This document shows positions 1-6,531 of a DNA stretch of 34,095 nt, in pieces. The DNA is from a virus. Location: the IMG/VR virus record IMGVR_UViG_3300047550_003244, positions 1-34,095 of that record; one strand, given 5' to 3'. The translations under genes were made by a program, and so were the position numbers. The notes under the pieces were generated by a model that did no database searches, was not told where the DNA came from, and saw nothing but the letters and a program-made list of their open reading frames with translations. Numbering within the stretch: the first letter of the stretch is position 1; the number at the start of each line of letters is the position of its first letter.

Positions 1-1318
1 AAACAGAAGTTTTAACACCCATCTGTACTTTTTTTACAGGTCCGAATCCTTCAGTAATAATTTGACCCTTTCTACCCATCATTGTAGTTTTAACTATATT
101 TTCATATTCCAAATCAGTATGTAAAATATTTGCCACTTCCATTCCTATACTATTCACCTCTATAAGAACATGTGCATTATTGTATTTTTTTGCTACGGTC
201 CTGAGAACCGAGGCAAAAAGCAAAGGAGACACGGTATTATTTTTATAAGTTGCAACAACCTTATAGGGAAATTCGGTAACATCTACAACTGCCATCGCTG
301 TATAATCTTTACCCTGTCCTTCTGCAACATCCGCAGTAATAAAATATAAATGATCTTGAGATTTTTCATTATCTATATTTTTTCTTACTGGTTCCTGATA
401 TATGTTCATTCCATCTTTTGTGCGAAGTAATGGTTTAACATACACTAGTGTATGTAATTTACTAGACGATATCAAAGTATTTGAACTTCCCAAAAAGTCA
501 CATTCAAACTCCTGTTCAAATTGCTTTTCGGAGGTTTTACTAATCATTTCTTGTTTCCATTTTTCATCACGAAGAGGTCCACCTGGATATTTTGGAACCT
601 GACTCCAGTGAACTTCAAATGGAACATAACCGTTTTGATTGTTTATGGCACCCTTCCAATAATAATAAAACATATTAAGACCATTGGGTGTTGAAATAAT
701 AAACATCTTAGTCGATTGACCAGATGTTATAGTTGGATATACAGATGTGAAAAACTCTTCAGCAATTTGTGTAGGAATGTGAGCAAACTCGTCTAAAAGA
801 ATACAATTGAATGAACCACCACGAATAGCAGAGGAAGAAGTTGCTGCTGCTAAAATTCTGGATCCATTTTCTAACACAATAGAACCTTTATTCCATTCTA
901 TGACACCCTGCTGCAACCATTTAGGTAAATATTCATATGCCATTTTAATTCTTCCAAGAATTTCAATCGCGGTTGATTGTTTGTTGGCAAGAATGGCAAC
1001 ATTCATATTTTGATTAAATAGTACATAATGTAAAAGATAAGCACCTACAGTAGTCGTTTTTCCCACCTGACGGGGAAGTTTTCCAATGACGAATCTATTA
1101 CTGTGAAGTTTTCCTATGAGTTCCTTTTGAAAGTCATACATCTCAAAAGGAACAAGACCCTTATCCACTGCTACAATTTTTACATATTTTTCTACAAAAT
1201 ATACAGGATCAGTAGCACATTTTATATATTCTTTAACTTGTTCTGGTGTAAATTGCTGTTGAACCCCTACTGGTTTAAGATTTGGGTTTCCTAGATATCC
1301 ATCTTTTTTAGTTGTCAT
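1..1318 (-). CDS. 17: Terminase large subunit gp17 (3' end cut by window edge)
   Basis: This is the ATPase and nuclease of the headful packaging motor, which docks on the portal and pumps DNA into the prohead. My translation gives 439 residues from the ATG at 1318 with no stop before the edge; T4 gp17 has 610. The ATPase half shows a Walker A (PRQVGKTT, about residues 82-89), a Walker B (ILLDEF, about 173-178) and a coupling motif (ISTPNG, about 208-213). The nuclease half begins with the acidic motif TADVAEGQGKDYTA around D330 and the second acidic motif IEVNS around E387; the third acidic residue would lie beyond the edge. The gene overlaps the end of gp16 by 11 bases, as expected for coupled terminase subunits. 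A GGAAG sits about a dozen bases before the start. The reading frame is open to base 1, so only the C-terminal nuclease part is missing. Confidence 0.96.
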   Translation of the reverse strand, partial: MTTKKDGYLGNPNLKPVGVQQQFTPEQVKEYIKCATDPVYFVEKYVKIVAVDKGLVPFEMYDFQKELIGKLHSNRFVIGKLPRQVGKTTTVGAYLLHYVLFNQNMNVAILANKQSTAIEILGRIKMAYEYLPKWLQQGVIEWNKGSIVLENGSRILAAATSSSAIRGGSFNCILLDEFAHIPTQIAEEFFTSVYPTITSGQSTKMFIISTPNGLNMFYYYWKGAINNQNGYVPFEVHWSQVPKYPGGPLRDEKWKQEMISKTSEKQFEQEFECDFLGSSNTLISSSKLHTLVYVKPLLRTKDGMNIYQEPVRKNIDNEKSQDHLYFITADVAEGQGKDYTAMAVVDVTEFPYKVVATYKNNTVSPLLFASVLRTVAKKYNNAHVLIEVNSIGMEVANILHTDLEYENIVKTTMMGRKGQIITEGFGPVKKVQMGVKTSV

Positions 1319-1778
1319 TTTCCACTTCTTCCGTTGGTATCGCTTTCAATTGACTACGCGACTGGTTAATAAGGTTTTGAAGATCGCGAGTTGAACCAAC
1401 AAAGATTGAATTGTTTGTAGTATTTTTAACAACTTTATTTGTGCCTAGAGCATCCGCAGTGGTTTTATGTATTCCCATAAGATCAGTATTTATTTCGCTG
1501 ACTGTTTTCATTAAAATAGAAGCAACTTCATACGCTCTCGGGGAGTCGCCTGCTTCTGCAACTCTCATTATTCCGTCAAGTGCATCAAACCCACGACTTA
1601 TGAGTTCTTTCATATTTTTTCTGGCAGAATCATAATCTTGTTTTATTTGATCTTTTCTTTTAATTTTTACTTCTTTTATAAAAGATTCTGTTTTTATAAT
1701 AGGTTGATCTGATTTAATCACTTCTATGTCAAGAGCATTTGCAATTTTATCATCTGCTGTAATTCGTTCATCATTCAT
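1308..1778 (-). CDS. 16: Terminase small subunit gp16
   Basis: The small terminase regulates gp17 and helps recognise DNA at the start of packaging. The protein has 156 residues from the ATG at 1778 (T4 gp16 has 164). It has the family layout: a variable acidic N-terminus, a helical core (DYDSARKNMKELISRG, then AEAGDSPRAYEVASILMKT) that forms the ring in homologues, and a C-terminal tail containing IFVGSTRDLQNLI, which parallels the T4 segment with VFMGSPTELMDEI. A TTG six bases upstream would add two residues. The ATG is preferred because it forms a classic ATGA overlap with the gp15 stop and has GGAG about ten bases upstream. Its 3' end overlaps the gp17 start, so gp15, gp16 and gp17 look translationally coupled. 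Confidence 0.92.
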   Translation of the reverse strand: MNDERITADDKIANALDIEVIKSDQPIIKTESFIKEVKIKRKDQIKQDYDSARKNMKELISRGFDALDGIMRVAEAGDSPRAYEVASILMKTVSEINTDLMGIHKTTADALGTNKVVKNTTNNSIFVGSTRDLQNLINQSRSQLKAIPTEEVENDN

Positions 1779-2527
1779 GGCCAATCTCCAGTCACTATTG
1801 TTGTAGAACCACTTATATAATCTCCAGTATATCCAATATCAGCAACATATTCACTTCCACCAACTGTTTCCTCGCCATCATATATGTTAACATCAGATCG
1901 TTCAATTATTCCTCCAGTAGAACCACATATATTTGGATAAATGTAAGTTTTTGATGAAAAATCAAAACTTGTAATCAATATTCTTCGATCATCAAAAGTT
2001 CCTTCATATTTTTCGTCAATATTTACATTATTTAATACGAATGGTATATCAACATTTGGATACAACTCATTCATTTTTACTGTCACTGTATAATCTGGAG
2101 CAAAATATGGAACAATTTGTTCTACGATTTGTAGCATATCATCCATATTTCTTGTAAAAGCATACAAAGAAAATCCTATGATATATGGTACTTCGGCATA
2201 TGCTTTATAAAATACATCGTTTACCACATCACTTCTTTGTAGAGTTCTATTTAATTTTCTACTTGGATCATAAATCATTGTTGTGATCTCGAATCCAAGT
2301 TTAGGTAAAACAATTTGAACTCTGGAGTTTTTAGATAAACTGCTTTCTTGTGAAATTCTCCAAATAAATTTTTCTTTGCTTCCATAACTTAAAGCAACAC
2401 GAATTTTTTCTTTCACTGATCCATCTGTGTTTTTTCTAATAACATAAACTGATTCAAACAATGAACCAAATGCAAGAACAAGTTTGCGAATAGATTCGTT
2501 ATAGTACGCTTGAGTTACAGAAAACAT
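1775..2527 (-). CDS. 15: Tail sheath terminator gp15 (proximal tail completion protein)
   Basis: In T4, gp15 forms a hexamer capping the finished tail tube and sheath and connects it to the neck proteins gp13 and gp14. The protein here has 250 residues (T4 272). The N-terminus (YYNESIRKLVLAFGSLFESV) parallels the T4 start with YNSSFRRYATLMGDLFSNI. The central block shows IRVALSYGSKEKF and then SLYAFTRNMDDMLQIVEQIVPYFAPDYTV, matching the T4 pattern of FTRYEDDMFQIVEQILPYFQP. The C-terminus after about residue 200 is Gly/Ser-rich and looks flexible. Its ATG shares a base with the gp14 stop (TAATG), and its stop overlaps the gp16 start. Position and sequence agree, so the call is firm. Confidence 0.93.
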   Translation of the reverse strand: MFSVTQAYYNESIRKLVLAFGSLFESVYVIRKNTDGSVKEKIRVALSYGSKEKFIWRISQESSLSKNSRVQIVLPKLGFEITTMIYDPSRKLNRTLQRSDVVNDVFYKAYAEVPYIIGFSLYAFTRNMDDMLQIVEQIVPYFAPDYTVTVKMNELYPNVDIPFVLNNVNIDEKYEGTFDDRRILITSFDFSSKTYIYPNICGSTGGIIERSDVNIYDGEETVGGSEYVADIGYTGDYISGSTTIVTGDWP

Positions 2528-3450
2528 TAATTACATTCCTCCGAGAATGGATTATCTCTGCTAAATTTTAACTCATTATCTGCTGCTTCAGCATATATGT
2601 CATTTTCTATTTCACTAACTCCTGATATTGGGTCAACAGATAGGTTTACATTTGTTACATTATAATTCAGTAGGTAATGTTCTCTTCCAGTAACTTTACT
2701 CTTTACTGTTTGTGTTCCTGATGGTCCTGTTACAAATGTTCCACTTACACCTTTAACATATGTAAATGCTCCTGTAATTTCAACAACGGTTGCCTCTGCA
2801 GTTCTTGCTGTGTATATTGAATTTGGTCCTGTTATTCCATCAACTTGATAAATTAAATCTCCACGCTTAAATGCAGTTGCTCCACAGAATCCTGCACCCG
2901 ATATTTCAAAATAATACATGTTGTATTTTCTTTTATCTTCTACTTCATCTATAGAATCAATTCCAGTATCAATTGTTTCAAACGAATATGTAAAGAGTTC
3001 ACATGTAAGTGTGTATGTTGTTAAAATTCCAAATTGAAAAAATGGCATCTTATCTTCAACATAATTTATTTCAAATAAACTTTTATTGAATGGAAAGTAA
3101 ATTAAATCGCCTTCTCGTGGAACTTTCACAATATCATTTTTATTTGCCACTTCTTCATCAAATCTTCTTTTTGCTACTTGTAAAGTTACTTTATCTGTAA
3201 TGTTAATACCAAATTTATTAATTATATTCATTTGACCAGCAAATGCAGTTACATTTTGAATATACATTTCTATAGTGTATACATCTTTAAACTGAGATAT
3301 TGGATCTTCTCCGAATACCAAATCTCTATTTAAATATTCTCTAGGAATATAAATCATATCTCTACCCATAGTTCTGATTGTTTCTACAGTCAAATCTGTG
3401 AGTAGATCTTGTTCTCCAACATATTCCCTGAAGTATGGATTTGTTGCCAT
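2527..3450 (-). CDS. 14: Neck protein gp14
   Basis: gp14 completes the head by forming, with gp13, the ring between the portal and the tail. The protein has 307 residues, longer than T4 gp14 (256). The N-terminal signature is YFREYVGEQDLLTDL, followed by ETIRTMGRDMIYIPRE, the typical opening of gp14 proteins, and a central block with DIVKVPREGDLIYFP. The extra length probably comes from a region at about residues 175-260 that includes Gly/Thr-rich loops (GITGPNS, SGTFVTGPSGTQT). The start lies three bases after the gp13 stop, with GGAT as a weak ribosome site overlapping the end of gp13. The stop is fused to the gp15 start in a TAATG. Confidence 0.92.
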   Translation of the reverse strand: MATNPYFREYVGEQDLLTDLTVETIRTMGRDMIYIPREYLNRDLVFGEDPISQFKDVYTIEMYIQNVTAFAGQMNIINKFGINITDKVTLQVAKRRFDEEVANKNDIVKVPREGDLIYFPFNKSLFEINYVEDKMPFFQFGILTTYTLTCELFTYSFETIDTGIDSIDEVEDKRKYNMYYFEISGAGFCGATAFKRGDLIYQVDGITGPNSIYTARTAEATVVEITGAFTYVKGVSGTFVTGPSGTQTVKSKVTGREHYLLNYNVTNVNLSVDPISGVSEIENDIYAEAADNELKFSRDNPFSEECN

Positions 3451-3453
3451 TTG

Positions 3454-4263
3454 TTATCCGATCATGAAATCTACTGGCAATTCATATGATCTTTCAAATT
3501 CTTGTTCAATTGCTATAATTTCTTGAACTGCTGAATCATATATCTGTTGTCCTTTAAATTGAATTCCACCTGGAAGCTGGACACCATCATACTTTAACAT
3601 ATTGGCACCCCATTGTCTTTTTACCAAGGCAGTCATATATTTTTTCAAAAGACGATCATTGTAGATTTTTGTATGAATTTCTGGATCTAACGCAGCATAT
3701 GCTTCAATTACCAAATAATGTCCAGAAGGAATATCTTGTGAAAATGCATCAACATAAATTTTATCCGTAACTTTGCTAAATCTTATACCTTTTTCTGGAC
3801 TAAAAAACTGCTCAATTAAACTTATATACTGCATGGTTGTTTGATATCCAGCAACGGGTGTTGATTGACTTCCATTTAATCCACGATTTATTCCAAAATA
3901 ATCTGTAAGTGCTAACTGATATCTAACATCAAACATGTTTACACCAGATAAAGTTCCAAATCGAAACACTTTAACAACAGATACTATGTCTTCACCTTTT
4001 GGTCCAGTTGGATCATCTGCGGGATTGTCTATATCAGTGACATTTATATAACCTCTGTCTAAATCAGTTTGTGTTACTTGATACTTAAAATAAATTTTTT
4101 GAACACCATCATAATGGCGAGTTGTGAAATATTGCAATGCTTCATCAAGACGGTCTTCGCACTGCTGTTGATCGACATTTACCTGTATTACTGGATGCCC
4201 GAGAGTGCGAAGAGCGTATTCTATTAATGTTTGTCTTGAGTCTGGTGCAGTAGGTGATGCCAT
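3454..4263 (-). CDS. 13: Neck protein gp13
   Basis: gp13 is the head-completion protein that binds below the portal and prevents DNA leakage before the tail attaches. It has 269 residues (T4 309). Its N-terminus (LIEYALRTLGHPVIQVNVD followed by EDRLDEALQYFTTRHYDG) is the hallmark of the gp13 family in T4-like phages. The C-terminal half contains KKYMTALVKRQWGANMLKYDGVQLPGG, also typical. The gene is the first of the neck/terminase group and has its own apparent late promoter and a strong Shine-Dalgarno (AAGGAG, nine bases before ATG), both embedded in a hairpin at 4266-4302. Read-through transcripts from the upstream adhesion module would therefore be expected to translate it poorly. Confidence 0.94.
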   Translation of the reverse strand: MASPTAPDSRQTLIEYALRTLGHPVIQVNVDQQQCEDRLDEALQYFTTRHYDGVQKIYFKYQVTQTDLDRGYINVTDIDNPADDPTGPKGEDIVSVVKVFRFGTLSGVNMFDVRYQLALTDYFGINRGLNGSQSTPVAGYQTTMQYISLIEQFFSPEKGIRFSKVTDKIYVDAFSQDIPSGHYLVIEAYAALDPEIHTKIYNDRLLKKYMTALVKRQWGANMLKYDGVQLPGGIQFKGQQIYDSAVQEIIAIEQEFERSYELPVDFMIG

Positions 4264-4272
4264 AGAAAAACT

Positions 4273-4278
4273 CTCCTT
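4273..4278 (-). promoter_or_regulatory. gp13 ribosome binding site sequestered in a hairpin arm
   Basis: AAGGAG sits nine bases before the gp13 ATG and is the strongest Shine-Dalgarno noticed in the window. All six bases are in the 3' arm of the terminator stem, so a transcript reading through from upstream would pair them, while a transcript starting at the late promoter in the loop would leave them free. Confidence 0.75.
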
Positions 4279-4282
4279 ACTT

Positions 4283-4290
4283 TATTTATA
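4283..4290 (-). promoter_or_regulatory. T4-type late promoter octamer upstream of gp13
   Basis: The minus strand reads TATAAATA, an exact match to the T4 late promoter -10 octamer recognised by the gp55 sigma factor. It lies in the loop of the hairpin and overlaps its 3' arm complement by two bases. With usual T4 spacing, transcription would begin at about 4277, so the RNA would contain the gp13 Shine-Dalgarno but lack the pairing arm. Chance octamers are expected in DNA this AT-rich, but this one lies in the largest intergenic gap directly before a gene. Confidence 0.7.
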
Positions 4291-4304
4291 AGGAGAGTTT
4301 TTTA

Positions 4305-4910
4305 CTATTTTTGTGTTTCATTTTCTGGATTTGGTTGATTAGGTGCCAAATCGTGCGTTGTTACAGATATTTTTTCAATTTCACTGTAAGGTAATTGATC
4401 AATATAGTACCTTCTAGTAATTGGCATAGTTGCTTCTTCTGGTTTTGATTTTTCGTAGTTTGTAAATCCAGGCATAGCAAGAGGGCAATTTAACTTTGGA
4501 TAATCAAGTTTACTATATTCTTCTCCCTCTGCCACTAACCAAGTACCTTTTCTGTCCCCGCAACCACAACCGCCACAAAAATGTTTTCCTGGAGTTGATG
4601 AATTTTTTAAATGTTCGCAGGGGGGAAGAACTCCACCTTGATTTTTATTACCAAAACAAGAAAGAACTCGTAATTGTTTTATTGGTTTTGTTACTTTTTG
4701 ATTATTAATTCCCCGCGATGCAATTGCCATAGCAAAACTTTGCATCATGGTTAATTTTTGTTTTAATGCAGACTCTGGAGTTGCTATTTCTCCTGGTCTA
4801 AAATTTACCGACTGTTCTGTTGTTTTTGGTGCTAAAATTGGAGGTAGTGTGGTATTTTGATTGTTTTCGTTATTTGGTTCATTGTTTTTATTTCTGCAAT
4901 TGCAACCCAT
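4305..4910 (-). CDS. Conserved-looking Cys-rich protein, possible metal binder (function unknown)
   Basis: This 201-residue protein opens with MGCNCRNK, followed by an Asn-rich, low-complexity stretch to about residue 25. The centre holds a Cys cluster: CFGNK, then PPCEHL, then CGGCGCGDRKGTW at about residues 112-124, and NCPLAMPGF at about 142-150. The spacing of six to eight cysteines suggests a zinc or iron-sulfur site or a disulfide-rich fold; no named domain can be assigned. The segment EYSKLDYPKLNCPLAMPGFTNY looks too regular to be random, and I believe similar hypothetical proteins occur in other large phages, but this is memory rather than a search. The gene is the last before the terminator and follows the 536-residue gene by ten bases with AAGGAT as its ribosome site. 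A role with the Cys-rich adhesins (structural or as an assembly helper) is only inferred from its position. Confidence 0.6.
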   Translation of the reverse strand: MGCNCRNKNNEPNNENNQNTTLPPILAPKTTEQSVNFRPGEIATPESALKQKLTMMQSFAMAIASRGINNQKVTKPIKQLRVLSCFGNKNQGGVLPPCEHLKNSSTPGKHFCGGCGCGDRKGTWLVAEGEEYSKLDYPKLNCPLAMPGFTNYEKSKPEEATMPITRRYYIDQLPYSEIEKISVTTHDLAPNQPNPENETQK

Positions 4911-4920
4911 AATATAATCC

Positions 4921-6531
4921 TTATGTTAAAAGTATTCTTCTAAAAAACATCATTGTTGCTGGTGTTTTCTTGTCAATCAATACAGTTTTATAGTTTATAG
5001 AATAAGAAGAATCTACTGCCACTCCATAAACAAAACTTTTTCCTAATGATTTATTCTTTTTTGTTTTACTGTTTAAGTATTTAGTGTCAAATAAAGAAGA
5101 AGATGTGAGAGTTCCAAGATTTTCTATATTTTTTGATTTTAAATATGCAGAATAAAAGTATAATTCATATATTGATGGAATGTAAAAATCTATAAATCCT
5201 TTTCTATCTGCGTACCGAATAGTATTTGTTACAGCAGTGTTTATTCCTGAAAAACTATTACTGCCGTATGTATTATAATATCCATCCCATAGAGAAGTTT
5301 GATAACTTAAATCCTGTTCACCTTTAAATAAAAATGGAGCACTGTATCTATTTGGATCTACTATTATTGCCCATTTTGCACCAGTTCCACCAATCGAATC
5401 TGCATTTACTGTATTTAAGGTTGGAGATCCAAAACTTAAATTTCCATAAACCAAACTGCTTTTTCCATTTAAATATGGAGGTTCAAATATTCCAATATAG
5501 ATTCCACCTTGAAAACTATCTCCCGATGTAAGACCTAATGCATTAAATGCACTTAATCCCATTTCTTGGACCACATATTTTCCAAAAGTATTTTTTACAG
5601 GATCTGATGGTCTATATGTTTCTCCAGATATTCCACAATATGGATTATCTGAATCTTCCACTTCTACCCAATATCCAGTGCACAATGATTTTGGAGTTAT
5701 TGTGCATTCATATTCTAATGTAATTCCATTTTCTACTAATGAGTAACAAGAACCCAAATCAAATTCATCATATACTGAAGGAATGTTAACCATTCTTCTT
5801 AAATTTGAATTTGTACTACAATTTGCAACAGGTGTTCCTTCAATCAAAGGAACATTGCATCGTGTAGATGAATTGTAAATGGAAACATATGCAGATTGAG
5901 ATAGTGCACCACAATCTGAAGGATTGCAGACATCTGTGCAAACTACAGAAGAAGGTTCTCCATATTCATTATAACTTAAATGACAACATGCTCTTGCAGC
6001 ACGCGCGTCTAAAGTAGCACCAATCATGCAATAATTTTTCCAGTAATAAGGAGAAGTTGTATCTTCACTTAAAGTATTTGGACAATTACCTGGAGTCCAC
6101 TTTCCTCCTATACTTTCACAGTAGCATTTACTAGTAAATGATCTAAGACCAGGACCATCGCCAGAAATTGCATTTGGATCTGTTTGTGGATCGGAGGATG
6201 GTGATAAATACGGAGAACTTCCTGCAACTGGATCACCATTTGGAGATGTTAATGTAGGCATCTGCTGTTGAGCAGCAGATGTCATAAACTTGCAAGCACA
6301 GCAACATCCTTCATCATTATTTATTTGTGGACATGATACATTTTCATAATTTCCATCTGGCACTGGTATATAAATTCCACCATAAACCCAGCATTCATAA
6401 AATGAAGTTATTAATGGTTCAGAAAGATTTCCACCAGATCCACCTATATTGCAACAAACTCCATATCCGTTTAAAGCGTCAGAATAATCAAATGCTGGTT
6501 TAATTCTAGAACGAAAATGGACGCTTGACAT
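4921..6531 (-). CDS. Cys-rich virion protein with a C-terminal DUF1566/Lcl_C-like domain
   Basis: This 536-residue protein has no collagen stalk. Residues 1-230 are Cys-rich (GVCCNIGG near 23, GCCCACKF, KCYCESIGGKWTPGNCP, ACCHL) and match the second half of the repeats seen in the three giant proteins. From about residue 345 it resembles the C-terminal halves of the 1260- and 1267-residue proteins: GGIYIGIFEPP, then KWAIIVDP, then FIDFYIPSIYELYF at about 445-458, ending with a basic FFRRI. This order of motifs resembles the DUF1566/Lcl_C family, probable C-type-lectin-like ligand binders. The WSST motif present in the two relatives is not recognisable here. The start codon overlaps the stop of the 1291-residue gene (TAATG), suggesting that both products are made together. 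It is probably a distal adhesin or accessory virion protein; the domain call is by eye. Confidence 0.6.
   Translation of the reverse strand: MSSVHFRSRIKPAFDYSDALNGYGVCCNIGGSGGNLSEPLITSFYECWVYGGIYIPVPDGNYENVSCPQINNDEGCCCACKFMTSAAQQQMPTLTSPNGDPVAGSSPYLSPSSDPQTDPNAISGDGPGLRSFTSKCYCESIGGKWTPGNCPNTLSEDTTSPYYWKNYCMIGATLDARAARACCHLSYNEYGEPSSVVCTDVCNPSDCGALSQSAYVSIYNSSTRCNVPLIEGTPVANCSTNSNLRRMVNIPSVYDEFDLGSCYSLVENGITLEYECTITPKSLCTGYWVEVEDSDNPYCGISGETYRPSDPVKNTFGKYVVQEMGLSAFNALGLTSGDSFQGGIYIGIFEPPYLNGKSSLVYGNLSFGSPTLNTVNADSIGGTGAKWAIIVDPNRYSAPFLFKGEQDLSYQTSLWDGYYNTYGSNSFSGINTAVTNTIRYADRKGFIDFYIPSIYELYFYSAYLKSKNIENLGTLTSSSLFDTKYLNSKTKKNKSLGKSFVYGVAVDSSYSINYKTVLIDKKTPATMMFFRRILLT

Larger units (their letters stand above)
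4266..4302 (-). terminator. Rho-independent terminator between the adhesion module and the neck genes
   Basis: A perfect 14-bp inverted repeat (arms 4266-4279 and 4289-4302) encloses a nine-base loop. On the minus strand an A run precedes the stem, the core arms are CTCTCCTTA and TAAGGAGAG, and five U residues follow. Because the arms are flanked by A and T runs, the element could end transcription in both directions. It starts two bases after the stop codon of the 201-residue protein. The stem has four G-C pairs in its nine-base core, so it is probably a moderate rather than a complete terminator. Confidence 0.8.

Noticed and set aside
402-1294. Plus-strand frames of 63-68 codons
   Set aside because: They lie opposite the terminase large subunit, whose Walker and nuclease motifs establish the minus strand as coding.
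1782-1784. TTG start for the small terminase
   Set aside because: The ATG two codons later overlaps the gp15 stop in ATGA and has a well placed GGAG.
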